Source of the DNA: DTU013 sp964490975
GTDB lineage: Bacteria; Bacillota; Clostridia; Acetivibrionales; DTU013
Direction of reading: 5' to 3'
DNA length: 48,990 nucleotides
Assembly (NCBI GenBank): GCA_964490975.1
Contig: CAZBEQ010000027.1
Coordinates: 1 to 48,990, forward strand
How positions within the stretch are numbered: position 1 is the stretch's first letter; each line of letters opens with the position of its first letter. The translations under genes and the position numbers were made by a program. Shown one piece after another: positions 33,235 through 42,626 of the stretch. The notes below the pieces were generated by a model. That model saw nothing but the letters and a program-made list of their open reading frames with translations. It was not told where the DNA came from and made no database searches.

Positions 33235-33650
33235 ATATTTTCTCCTTCTTGTTTAGGATATTGCTTGCCCAATAGAGTTAGCGTACTGATGTAAAGGCTT
33301 TTTATTAATTGTTTTTCATCAAAGGTTATAAGTGTTGGCTTATCCGTTGACGGCAGGTAGCATTTCGTTAGTGTCACATCTCGTATTATCCCATCGAAAG
33401 CCGATGTAATAAATGCAACCACATCTTTTAAAGGTAAAATTGGAGTAAAGTATCCCAATTCGGTTTGTTCAAATAACAAGGCATACATTTTTTGTGCCAA
33501 ATATTCAAATACAGTTATTGATTCAACATTTTTTGCTTTTCTATCTCTTCTTTCAGGGTCATGAGCAAAAAAAGTTCCCAATTCAAAGAGGATTTTATTA
33601 TAACTAATCAGCATATCAGAAAAAGGTGCTATTGAGCCACTGGCCGGCAG
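33231..33650 (-). pseudogene. headless TetR-family regulator
   Basis: The frame from about 33650 to 33231 reads IAPFSDMLISYNKILF, DPERRDRKAKNVESITVFEY, LLFEQTELGYFTPILP, TLTLLGKQY: the ligand-binding half of a TetR regulator. The N-terminal helix-turn-helix (about 50 residues) is missing; the frame ends where the 3' end of the giant kinase gene begins. The first ATG is at 33614. It overlaps the serine hydrolase start by ATGA, a coupled arrangement, so it would still act as a translation starter even without DNA binding. Confidence 0.6.
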
Positions 33651-33653
33651 AAT

Positions 33654-36600
33654 TCAGGCCAGTATACATTCAGAAAGTACTGTTACCATGTTCCTGCCGT
33701 CTTCCTTGGATTTATACAAAGCACTGTCTGCAGATTTTATCATCAAATCAGATTTACAAGTACCCTCAATATTAGATGAAACGCCTAAACTAATTGTAAC
33801 TCTTAGTTTGTTACCATCATACACTATTTCAGAATTTTCAACAGCCAGTCTTAGCCTTTCGGCACATAATCTGGCTCCATATATATCTGTTTCCGGCAAT
33901 ATAACCGCAAATTCTTCCCCGCCATATCTTGCACAAATGTCAACACTTCTAAAATTATCCTTTATCAATCTGGCCAACGATATCAACACCTCATCACCGG
34001 CCTGGTGCCCGTATGTATCGTTAATGATCTTGAAATGGTCTATGTCCAGCATAACAAGTGAAACTGTTGTTTTATATCTTTTTGACCGTTCTACTTCCCT
34101 ATCCAGCATGTATTTAAAATGCTTATGATTCACAAGACCTGTAAGGCCATCTGTTATAGCCATCGTATAAAGCTTGGCATTTTCGATGGATATTGCTGCC
34201 TGTGTCATGAAATTGTTCATAATGGCAGTGTCTTCATCTGTAAATACTGCACTTGTAAGACTGTTGCTTAAGTAACATACTCCCTTTATTTTATTGTTAT
34301 ACTTTATTGGGACACACAAAACAGATTTTACTTTACCTTCTAATGCATTTGAGGCAATTACGGGGGCGCCCTTTTCCATTACCTCACGCACAATGTTGGC
34401 GGATATTTCTTCTGACTTGCTTTCATTATAAAGTGTTTTGGAAGTCCTGACTACAATCTCGTCAGATATATCATCCTTCATCATTAGATAACCATTTTGT
34501 GCACCTGTTGCTTCTATTGCAATTTCCATTATTTTTCTTAAAAGTTCTTCCAAATCAAGTATTGAACTTATTTGTTGATTTAACGATATGATTGAAGACA
34601 TTCTCTGCGAGTACCTTACGCTTAGAGAAAATCTTTCGGTTGAATCAAATTCTATATTGTCTGATTTACTAAGAATTTTCATACAGCGTTCAATATAAAG
34701 ATTGGAATCCATATCTTTAAACATGTTATATGCCTTTTCTATATATTTTCTTGCCTTCTCTTTTCTCTCATGCTCAATTAAAAACAAACCATACTCATAA
34801 TAACCCAATGAAGTCTCATAATTCATTTTGAGATTTATACTGTATCTGATAGCATCAGTAAAGAGTCTTACTGCAGTATCATACTTATTAATAAGTGCAT
34901 AGTATTTTGCACTTGCCCTTAAAGCCCTTGCATAATGAATCTTCACCAGCTTTGTTTTTCTTACTGCCCGTATACAGGCATTCCTTATCTGTTTCAATAG
35001 TATTCCTTTTTCTTTTGCTGTAAGAATATCTTCTTGTTTGAGATAACTTGCGATATATGCCTCTGCAATAATATCATAAGTGATATCTGAATATATCTTT
35101 ATAACATTACCTGACTCGATCAGCTTTAATGAATTTTCAAGATATGGAATTGCCCGATCGACATCACCTCTTTCAATATAGACTTGACCAAGCAAACAGC
35201 ATGCAATTGATTCTATAAACAAATCCTTACCGCGTGCTAATTCATACGCGCTAAGCGCATATTTTTCAGCATCATCAAGCTTGCCTCTATAAAGGTTCAG
35301 GGTAGCTTTTTCGTGGTAAGTACTGCCTTTGGGAAATATCTCCATGTCCATACTTGTATACCAAATCATCTGTTCAATATTCTCTTCGATTTGTTTATAA
35401 TCACCTAAAAACAAGTAATTAATTATGCTCGGAAGACAACTTCCGGCTAAGTACCTATATTCACCTATCCTTTCAGAAATACTGATTGCTTTTTGGAAGT
35501 ACTCATTGCTTTTTTCAAACTCACAATTAGATTGATATACATGCCCGAATGAATTCATTGCTACAGAGTATGCATATTCATCTCCAATTTCTTCAGCGAT
35601 TTCTGCGGATCTTTTAAGTGAACTTACAGCGGACTCCGCCTTTCCTATAAATCCCAGGGAAAGTCCGTAGTTTGCTAAAGCCAGTGCCAGTTCCTTTGAT
35701 TCTCCTATTTTACTTTCACAAATATTTAACATTTTTAATGAAACATGAAATAATTTGCTTCTATCAACCAATTGGCAAACCGCCATGAGAGAAAATAAGA
35801 AGTTGGCAAAAAGTATATTTTTCTCCCTATCCTTTGTATGTTTTTTATTATATCGCATGCCGGGAAAAAGCTTACGCAGCTCTATAAGTATTATTTCTCC
35901 TATAATCCCTAATAATGTGAAGTTTCCTTGTAACAAATCCTTCTTGCCAAGCAGTAATAGGCCTTGTGTGCCGTATTCCAATGCCTTCTTATACTCAGAC
36001 TTTAAGGCATAGACCAGACACAGGTTTGAAATGATATCAATTTTCTCGTGTAAATCCTCATCAAAAAGGAGCGCCTGTTCCAATAGTTCTATCGCTTCAT
36101 TAAAATTTCCTGAAAACGAGCCTATCAAACCGGCTTTTCTGATGCACTCCAGCCATATTTTACTCCCTTTATCTCCTCTTTCCTCAAGTAACATTGAACA
36201 CTTTTTGAAATATCTAACTGCATCATCATTTGAATAGCTTTCCATTGCTTTGTTTGCAGCTGGATAGAGATATTCAAGTGCTTTGTTTTTGTTCCCGCTC
36301 TCTGTATAATGAAATGCAAAGTCGAAAATTACAGCGTCAATACTATCGCTATATTTCCTTTCAATCATTTCAGCAATTTTCGAATGTAATTCCTTTATCT
36401 TGCTATTTCCTATATAGCTGTAAAAAGCATCTCTTATTCTGTCATGGACAAAAAATATTTGTCCCTTTTCATCTACATTCTGTTCTAGAAACTTAAGTTC
36501 GATAGAATTATCTATAACCCCGACAATTTCTTTAACATCTAAATCCACAAGAGCAAATAAAAACTCTATATCAAACTTTTTACCTATAGCTGCTGCATGG

Positions 36601-38450
36601 GATAAAACAAGTATTTGATTATCATCAAGTACTGATATCCTCTTAACTAGTATATCAACTATAGTGTTAGGAATCTCCACTTTTGAAAGAATATCGGTAT
36701 CTAAATTCCACTTTCCTTCAATCCAAACAAGGGCTCTCTCTGTAATAAGCTGTTTGAGTATTTCTAGAGAAAAAAACGGATTTCCGCTGCTTCTTTTCAG
36801 TATAAAATCTGATATTTTACTTATATACCAGTCATTACCAAATAGTATGCCCGAAACAAAATTTTTCATCCGCTCTTTATCAAAAGGCAACAAATTAATT
36901 TGCTTAAAAGCAATATCAGATTGTTCCAGATTATTTATGAGTCCATATAAGCTATGATCCTTTGAAATCTCATTACTCCTGCATGCTCCAATAATAATTA
37001 CAGGGTTTTTGGATATAAAGCATGATAACTCCTTAATAAGATTTATACTTCCTTCATCCAGCCATTGTACGTCATCAAGCGATATAACAAATGGGCTTTT
37101 CATTTGCCCAAGTGCGCACAAAAAGCTGCATACAACCATGTTAAATCTTTTAGTCTCCTTCTTGGGCTCAAGCTTTACCAATTCAGGACATTCACCCAGA
37201 ATTTCTTCAGCCGTTGAATTCAGTTCCAATATGATTCTGCCAAGATCACCAATGCTCTCCTTTACTTTATTTCGTATAGTTTCTTTAGTTTTTTCATCTA
37301 ACTTAGCAAATAAATTGATATATGAGTTTATAACATCTTTAAATATACCATAAGGTACTTTGCTTTCACCCGAAAAACTTTTCCCGTAAGTGAATACTCC
37401 TCCATTTTTATATACATAGCTTTTAAATTCCTCAACCAGCCTGGTTTTGCCCATGCCGGCCTCACCATTAATAAAGACAATGCCTCCGGTGCCTTTTGTT
37501 GCTTCATGAAACATTTTTTTTAATTCGTCAAGTTCTTTATCTCTACCTATCAGGCTTGTTCTATAATTCAGCTTAATAACTTTATCCTGAAAACCAGGTA
37601 AGAAACTTACATCTCCTTTAAAGTATCTTTCAATGTCCCCCATTAATCCGCTTGTATGTTGATACCTGTTATCTGGTTCCTTCTCCAGAAGTTTTAAAAC
37701 TATCCTTTCCAATATTTCAGGAATATTAGAATCAATTTTCGTCAGTTTTTCCGGTATTTTTGCAGCATGCTTGTGTATTATGGTATTTATATTATCCCCT
37801 ACAAATGGCAACTCGTTTGTCAATAACTGATAAAATATAATACCCAAAGAGTAAAGATCTGAGCGTTCATCCACTGCCCTTTTTATTACACCACTCTGCT
37901 CAGGCGGCATATAAGAAAGGGTTTCTACAATCTCATTTTTATCCTCAGAATTAAATTCCCTTATCTGTGCAATCCCAAAATCAATAATCTTTACTGATAT
38001 TTCACCATCAGCATTATCTATGAATATATTTCCAGGTTTCAAATTTCTATGAAGTATATTTGCTTCATGAACACATTTTAAAGCTTCGCATGTTTTATAA
38101 ATAATTTTCACAGTCTCCTCAACCGAAAACCTCTTTCCGGCCTTTATTAACTCATGAAGGTTTACTCCTTTCAAATACTCCATTATAATATAGTGAGTAT
38201 TTCCCATTTCTCCGACTTCATATATTTTTGCTATTCCGGGAATATCCAGTTTGGAGATAATCAAAGCATCATTCCTAAAACGTATTATATCTTCAATTCT
38301 GTTAGAAGTTACATCTGTTTTCAGTACCTTCACTGTTACATTACTATTTTGTGTATGGTCTTTTGCAAGCCATACTGTACTCATACCGCCCTCTCCAATT
38401 TTTTTAACAATTCTATACTTATTATTTATTACTTTACCAATCAGATTCAT
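33654..38450 (-). CDS. giant protein: kinase-like, AAA ATPase, TPR-like, GAF, GGDEF
   Basis: A 1598-residue protein. Order: Ser/Thr kinase fold (1-270; GEGGMSTVWLAKD, VTVKVLK with Lys41, DFG at 157-159), AAA ATPase (about 295-550; FINGEAGMGKTRLVEEF, VISLDDVQWLDEG), TPR-like helices (about 700-1230), GAF (about 1270-1420) and GGDEF (about 1425-1598; GGEEF at 1510-1514, with RSVD five residues before it, an inhibitory c-di-GMP site). The catalytic-loop Asp is Asn136 (HRN, codon 38043-38045), so phosphotransfer is probably lost. Usually this layout ends in a histidine kinase; here the output is a diguanylate cyclase with all core motifs. Confidence 0.92.
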   Translation of the reverse strand: MNLIGKVINNKYRIVKKIGEGGMSTVWLAKDHTQNSNVTVKVLKTDVTSNRIEDIIRFRNDALIISKLDIPGIAKIYEVGEMGNTHYIIMEYLKGVNLHELIKAGKRFSVEETVKIIYKTCEALKCVHEANILHRNLKPGNIFIDNADGEISVKIIDFGIAQIREFNSEDKNEIVETLSYMPPEQSGVIKRAVDERSDLYSLGIIFYQLLTNELPFVGDNINTIIHKHAAKIPEKLTKIDSNIPEILERIVLKLLEKEPDNRYQHTSGLMGDIERYFKGDVSFLPGFQDKVIKLNYRTSLIGRDKELDELKKMFHEATKGTGGIVFINGEAGMGKTRLVEEFKSYVYKNGGVFTYGKSFSGESKVPYGIFKDVINSYINLFAKLDEKTKETIRNKVKESIGDLGRIILELNSTAEEILGECPELVKLEPKKETKRFNMVVCSFLCALGQMKSPFVISLDDVQWLDEGSINLIKELSCFISKNPVIIIGACRSNEISKDHSLYGLINNLEQSDIAFKQINLLPFDKERMKNFVSGILFGNDWYISKISDFILKRSSGNPFFSLEILKQLITERALVWIEGKWNLDTDILSKVEIPNTIVDILVKRISVLDDNQILVLSHAAAIGKKFDIEFLFALVDLDVKEIVGVIDNSIELKFLEQNVDEKGQIFFVHDRIRDAFYSYIGNSKIKELHSKIAEMIERKYSDSIDAVIFDFAFHYTESGNKNKALEYLYPAANKAMESYSNDDAVRYFKKCSMLLEERGDKGSKIWLECIRKAGLIGSFSGNFNEAIELLEQALLFDEDLHEKIDIISNLCLVYALKSEYKKALEYGTQGLLLLGKKDLLQGNFTLLGIIGEIILIELRKLFPGMRYNKKHTKDREKNILFANFLFSLMAVCQLVDRSKLFHVSLKMLNICESKIGESKELALALANYGLSLGFIGKAESAVSSLKRSAEIAEEIGDEYAYSVAMNSFGHVYQSNCEFEKSNEYFQKAISISERIGEYRYLAGSCLPSIINYLFLGDYKQIEENIEQMIWYTSMDMEIFPKGSTYHEKATLNLYRGKLDDAEKYALSAYELARGKDLFIESIACCLLGQVYIERGDVDRAIPYLENSLKLIESGNVIKIYSDITYDIIAEAYIASYLKQEDILTAKEKGILLKQIRNACIRAVRKTKLVKIHYARALRASAKYYALINKYDTAVRLFTDAIRYSINLKMNYETSLGYYEYGLFLIEHERKEKARKYIEKAYNMFKDMDSNLYIERCMKILSKSDNIEFDSTERFSLSVRYSQRMSSIISLNQQISSILDLEELLRKIMEIAIEATGAQNGYLMMKDDISDEIVVRTSKTLYNESKSEEISANIVREVMEKGAPVIASNALEGKVKSVLCVPIKYNNKIKGVCYLSNSLTSAVFTDEDTAIMNNFMTQAAISIENAKLYTMAITDGLTGLVNHKHFKYMLDREVERSKRYKTTVSLVMLDIDHFKIINDTYGHQAGDEVLISLARLIKDNFRSVDICARYGGEEFAVILPETDIYGARLCAERLRLAVENSEIVYDGNKLRVTISLGVSSNIEGTCKSDLMIKSADSALYKSKEDGRNMVTVLSECILA

Positions 38451-38749
38451 AAAGTGTTACCTCTTCACTACAAATAATCTATTTTAATAATTATTGAAAT
38501 AAGAAACTGGTTCATGTGCATTTTACATTATATCGCATATTCATGGAATATCCTACATATTCTTCATTGTGTGACCTTCTTATAAAGCTTTTAGATATTA
38601 ACTCCATTCTTTTGGTATATCACTTTGTTTATGCGGGTTTTAGGGACAATACCATGTATTGCGTGAAGAAAAAAATAAGCGGTGCGTACACAGTATCGCA
38701 CACAACCACTTAGGTAATAATCACAGCTTATATAAGAAACCCAGTTTCG
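38451..38749. other. spacer upstream of the giant kinase gene
   Basis: AT-rich, no gene seen. It would hold the promoter of the kinase-GGDEF gene; several A/T-rich -10-like sites are present but none has a convincing -35. Confidence 0.4.
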
Positions 38750-39219
38750 TTATTTCTCCCCGTTCCAGATGTCCCAGCCCTGCTTTGCGGTCTGATCATC
38801 GCCAAACCAGCCCTCGAAAGCCACATTACCTTCTTTCATGTAGAACTCAAAACCAAATGTGATTCCATAATTGTCAAATGTACCAGTCAGCTTGTTGTCC
38901 GAAGCCGTCCCTGTAATAGTTAAACTGTCTTCTCCGTAAGTCCCGGTAACCTTCGAGCCAACTTGCGTTAAAGTTAATTCACCCATGTCGCTGTTCCAGG
39001 TACCTGACCAATCGGATGGCTTTGCCAGCTTCCGTAATTTAGAGCTGTGAACATCCCTTTTTTGTTTTGTCTAATTTCGTCCATTATTAGATTGGCGGAA
39101 TATACATGGGTTTTCACCTTCCATGCAAATACAGGTGACGATGACCCAATATCAATCAAAGAAATAAGTAAAAACGACAGCAGAACTCTAGCACACCGGA
39201 AACAGAACTTTTTGTTCAT
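38750..39219 (-). pseudogene. phospholipase-C-like N-terminus fused out of frame to a lipocalin-like domain
   Basis: The 5' part (from ATG 39219, after GGGAGG) has a signal peptide (VLLSFLLISLIDIG) and then FAWKVKTHVYSANLIMDEI, the mature start typical of zinc-dependent phospholipase C-like proteins. After about 65 residues the frame is lost. A second frame reads SDWSGTWNSDMGELTLTQVG, KVTGTYG, KLTGTFDNYG, a beta-barrel domain that is unrelated to phospholipase C. So a deletion joined two genes out of register. Neither part is complete. Confidence 0.6.
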
Positions 39220-39879
39220 AACTTAATTCCTCCCAATTTGTAAAACATTGTGCGGATAATATACAATTTTATACTTTTATTGCTGAAATGTACACATAAT
39301 ATGAGCGTTCAGGCATGGCCCACGCATGAAAATCAATACTGCTTCAAAAATCATAATTCTGATCCGGAACACGATGTAATTTTTAACACGTCAAACTATC
39401 AGTTGGACAATATTTCAGGAATAGTCCACTTTTAGCAATAATAGGTATACATAAGTAATGCTTTTAGGGCGCAGAGGGGGTGCAGACATTTTCTTGGACC
39501 GTCTGCCATGCAATTACTGTGGCCTATACTTGAAATTCTGGCCATGGCAATTGTTTTATGAGTGGATACTCAGGCTTCGTTATTGCATAGGTAATCCAAA
39601 TTGTAATTTTTGGGGTGATGATAAGTTGCTTTTTCCCCAGCATTTTCTGTAATTTCCATATCTTACTTCTGGTATTACTCGGAATTATCTTACAGCATGT
39701 GACTACCATGTGGGTTCAGGGAAGGTAATACAGGCGGTTGTTACAGGATTTTACCCGGAAAAAAAGGAATCTTCCTTATCACGTAATTGTACACCTCCAT
39801 TTTATCCTAGTCCTGTAATCAAACAGGATTATATAACCATGGATATTATATTAGTAGTTTTTTTACGTCAATCTACACA
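39220..39879. other. gene-poor spacer, about 660 bases
   Basis: No frame with a ribosome site and no recognised motif. Two short open frames (39458-39652, 39250-39435) look like noise. I see no strong terminator for the AlkD-like gene that ends at 39880. Confidence 0.4.
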
Positions 39880-40566
39880 TCATTTCCTGTGTTTCATTGA
39901 CCGCATAAGATCCTTGGTTTCGCTGTCCACCCTGTTCGATTCGATAGTTTTCTGAAGCGCCTTGTTATATGTAAAGTCGCATAGCTCATTGTGCTGCAGG
40001 TATACTAGCGTTTTCCCGGGAAATTTAACATAGCATACCGATAAAGCCCAGGCAACGGCCATTTTGACATAATAGCCGTCATGCTTGATCCTGTCAAACA
40101 GCATTATCAGCTCATCTATATGATCATCATCTATAAAGTAATCCATCGCCATAACGACGGCAAAACGGATCTCGAATTCCTTGTCTGAATTGAAATAGCG
40201 CTGAAGGAACTCCCAAACGCGCTCTCTATTCTTTTTAACAAACTTGAGACCGGCACTGAAGCTGTCACAAATGGACCAGTTAATTATTTTGGGAATATAG
40301 TCTGCAATAAGCTGCAGCCTTTCTTCCGTATCGATTTTCACAAGCCCTATTATAAAGCCCTGCAGCATTATTTCCTCAAAAAATTCATCGTCCGAGGCCT
40401 CCAGATATCCACGCCAGTCAGCAGCAGCGATCTCCTTTGCGAGCGCTCGAAGCTGCGGCAACCGCACGCCAAGCATATTGCCGCAATCGGGTACAAGCCC
40501 GGAGCAAAAGCTGCGATACTTTTCATCAGCGAGATTTTTCAGTTTCTCTTTGATCCCGGTATCCAT
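39880..40566 (-). CDS. AlkD-like DNA alkylation repair protein
   Basis: A 228-residue HEAT-repeat-type protein of the DNA alkylation repair family: YRSFCSGLVPDCGNMLGVRL (LLGVRxP near the start), LQGFIIGLVKI, NWSICDSFSAGLKF, FAVVMAMDYFIDDDHID, KMAVAWALSVCYVKFP and YNKALQKTIESNRV. AlkD removes positively charged alkylated bases. Family Trp and Asp residues (W in NW, the D after it) can be seen. The ATG at 40566 follows AGGGGG. It is third in a minus-strand repair cluster after ogt and nfo, separated from nfo by a minisatellite. Confidence 0.9.
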   Translation of the reverse strand: MDTGIKEKLKNLADEKYRSFCSGLVPDCGNMLGVRLPQLRALAKEIAAADWRGYLEASDDEFFEEIMLQGFIIGLVKIDTEERLQLIADYIPKIINWSICDSFSAGLKFVKKNRERVWEFLQRYFNSDKEFEIRFAVVMAMDYFIDDDHIDELIMLFDRIKHDGYYVKMAVAWALSVCYVKFPGKTLVYLQHNELCDFTYNKALQKTIESNRVDSETKDLMRSMKHRK

Positions 40567-40577
40567 ATTAGCCCCCT

Positions 40578-40866
40578 GTTCTATACTGTCTTATGCTGCT
40601 TTATGCTTTTTTTGCTGCTTCATGCCTCTTTATGCTGCTTTATGCTGTTTTTTTGCTGTTCTATGCTACTTCATGCTGCTTCATGCTGCTTTTTTGCTGC
40701 TTTTTTGCTGCTTTTTTGCTGCTTTTTTGCTGCTTTTTTTCTGCTTTATTTCTGCTTTATTTTACTTTATGATGTTTTATTGCTATTTTATGCTGTCTTA
40801 TGCTGCTCCATGCTGCTTTTGCTGCTTTTGCTGCTTTTGCTGCTTTTGCTGCTTTTGCTGCTTTAT
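40578..40866. repeat. GCTGC/T-tract minisatellite between nfo and the AlkD-like gene
   Basis: Variants of the unit GCTGCTTTT (9 bp, perfect copies at about 40813-40862) and GCTGCTTTTTT (11 bp, copies at about 40686-40735), with intervening TTATGCTGC-type units. On the coding strand of the operon this reads GCAGC with A-tracts. A frame across it on the plus strand is a Leu/Cys/Phe run caused by the repeat. Confidence 0.9.
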
Positions 40867-40939
40867 TCGGCTGTATCCGTCTAAAAACGCTGTATTCTGC
40901 TTATATTCTCTTTACCGCTCTATACCGCGTTATATTGCT

Positions 40940-41842
40940 CTATCCCGCATATACACCGCGCAGCAGCTTGATCTCCGCTTCATAACCGTCCAGCTCATTC
41001 GGCGTTTCGAGGAAGAATGGCAAATGCCTCAGTTTCGGGTAATTGATTATTCTTATGAATGTATCAAGCCCAAGACTTCCCTGCCCTATTTTTTCATGCC
41101 TGTCCTTATGGCTGGCAAACGGATTCTTACTGTCATTGAGGTGTATTGCCCGAAGCCTGTCCAGGCCGATCACTTTATCAAATTCGGACAGCACACCGTC
41201 CAGATCATTAACTATATCATAGCCCGCATCATTAACATGGCAGGTGTCCATGCAAACGCCCAGCTTCTCATTAAGCTCTACCCTGTCGATTATCTGTCTC
41301 AGCTCCTCAAATCTACCACCGACCTCGCTGCCCTTTCCAGCCATAGTTTCGAGAAGCACATATGTTGTCTGGTCAGGCTTCAGTATCTTGTTCAGCAGTC
41401 CTGAAATCAACTCTATCCCTGCCTCAATACCCTGTCCAACATGGCTGCCCGGGTGAAAATTGTAATAGTTGCCGGGTGTGTATTCCATCCTGATAAGATC
41501 GTCTGCCATTACCTCCAGAGCAAACTCCTTTACCCGCTGGTCAGCAGCACACGGATTGAGTGTATACGGTGCATGTGCCATTATCTTGACGAACCTGTTG
41601 TCACCAGCCAGCTTAAGAAAGGCAGCAACATCCTCAACATCGATATCCTTTGCCTTCCCGCCCCTTGGATTTCGGGTAAAAAACTGAAAGGTATCAGCCC
41701 CTATCGACAGCGCAGCCGCTCCCATTTTCAGATATCCACCCGAAGAAGACAGGTGGCATCCTATATGCAGTCTGTCATTATGCAGTATATCATCACTAAA
41801 AGTGCTATTAACTGACTTTAAAATACCATTGCTCTCCTGCAT
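40940..41842 (-). CDS. nfo: endonuclease IV
   Basis: A 300-residue AP endonuclease. Seen motifs: IGCHLSSSGGYLKMG (N-terminal xxIGaHxS), KIMAHAPYTLNPC (H-x-PY), YYNFHPGSHVGQG (NxHPGS), VLLETMAGKGSEVG (LExxAGxG), GVCMDTCHVNDAGYD (DTxHxxxAGYD), RAIHLNDSKNPFASHKDRHE, then IGQGSLG. The three-zinc site residues are all present. I chose the ATG at 41842 (GGAGGCAGGT upstream) over 41896; the first 25 residues are extra compared with most members. It lies 72 bases after ogt on the same strand. Confidence 0.95.
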   Translation of the reverse strand: MQESNGILKSVNSTFSDDILHNDRLHIGCHLSSSGGYLKMGAAALSIGADTFQFFTRNPRGGKAKDIDVEDVAAFLKLAGDNRFVKIMAHAPYTLNPCAADQRVKEFALEVMADDLIRMEYTPGNYYNFHPGSHVGQGIEAGIELISGLLNKILKPDQTTYVLLETMAGKGSEVGGRFEELRQIIDRVELNEKLGVCMDTCHVNDAGYDIVNDLDGVLSEFDKVIGLDRLRAIHLNDSKNPFASHKDRHEKIGQGSLGLDTFIRIINYPKLRHLPFFLETPNELDGYEAEIKLLRGVYAG

Positions 41843-41914
41843 ACCTGCCTCCAATTTTTTTACAGTTGCTCTCATAAAAAGAGCACTTCCCGTCAATTCC
41901 CTTAAATCATTTTA

Positions 41915-42511
41915 TCATTGTATGTTCTTCATAACAGATCTCTCAAGCTCAAGCAGCCTCTTCTTAATGTCCATGCCACCTGCGTATCCGACAAGATTAC
42001 CATTCGAACCGATCACCCTGTGGCATGGCACGAAAATCGTAGCCGGGTTTTTATTGTTCGCCATACCGACAGCCCTGCAGGCCTTTGGACATCCGATGCT
42101 TTCTGCTATTTCCCTGTAGCTTCTCGTCTGTCCATAGGGTATATCGGTCAGTGCCTTCCATACCGCCTTCTGAAACGGTGTTCCCTCAAGCGCCAGCGGG
42201 ATATCAAAGGTCTTGCGGTTTCCGTCCAGATACTCATTCAGCTGTCTTGCGGCCTCCTTAATAAGCGCCGTCTCAGCAACGACATAGCCCTCCGGACATT
42301 CATCTCCCCCAAGCCAGGTATCTGCCCTGTTTGTCCTGGCATCGCGCTTCCCGGCTTCCGTACCACCCATGCGCATCCCGGCCGCCGCTTTCCCGGCCCC
42401 GTGGCCCATTCCGCCGTTCCCGCCGGCAAAGCACAGGCGGATCACCGCCTCACCATTATCTGCAATTCCTATTCGTCCAATACTTGTATCATAAAAATAG
42501 ATGCTATTCAT
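41915..42511 (-). CDS. ogt: methylated-DNA-protein cysteine methyltransferase
   Basis: A 198-residue protein. The C-terminal domain has GTPFQKAVWKALTDIPYGQT, CRAVGMANNKNP and the acceptor motif VPCHRVIGSNGNLVGYAGG, so it transfers O6-methyl from guanine to itself. The N-terminal domain contains a Gly/Ala/Arg-rich insertion of about 40 residues (GGNGGMGHGAGKAAAG...) not found in a normal 160-175 residue member, which fits the low-complexity insertions seen in other genes of this window. ATG at 42511 after GAGGTAGCGGG. First gene of the repair cluster. Confidence 0.93.
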   Translation of the reverse strand: MNSIYFYDTSIGRIGIADNGEAVIRLCFAGGNGGMGHGAGKAAAGMRMGGTEAGKRDARTNRADTWLGGDECPEGYVVAETALIKEAARQLNEYLDGNRKTFDIPLALEGTPFQKAVWKALTDIPYGQTRSYREIAESIGCPKACRAVGMANNKNPATIFVPCHRVIGSNGNLVGYAGGMDIKKRLLELERSVMKNIQ

Positions 42512-42626
42512 CCCGCTACCTCATCAGCCCTCTATGCAACAGGCCTGGTACAAGAAAGGAGCTCTGCAAACAGCCCCTCTATAAATATCATATAGAAATA
42601 TTAAGTACACTCCCCAACAAAAATAT

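Noticed and set aside
40603..40884. Leu/Cys/Phe-rich frames across the minisatellite
   Set aside because: The composition follows from the GCTGC/T-tract repeat itself; no start signal is present.
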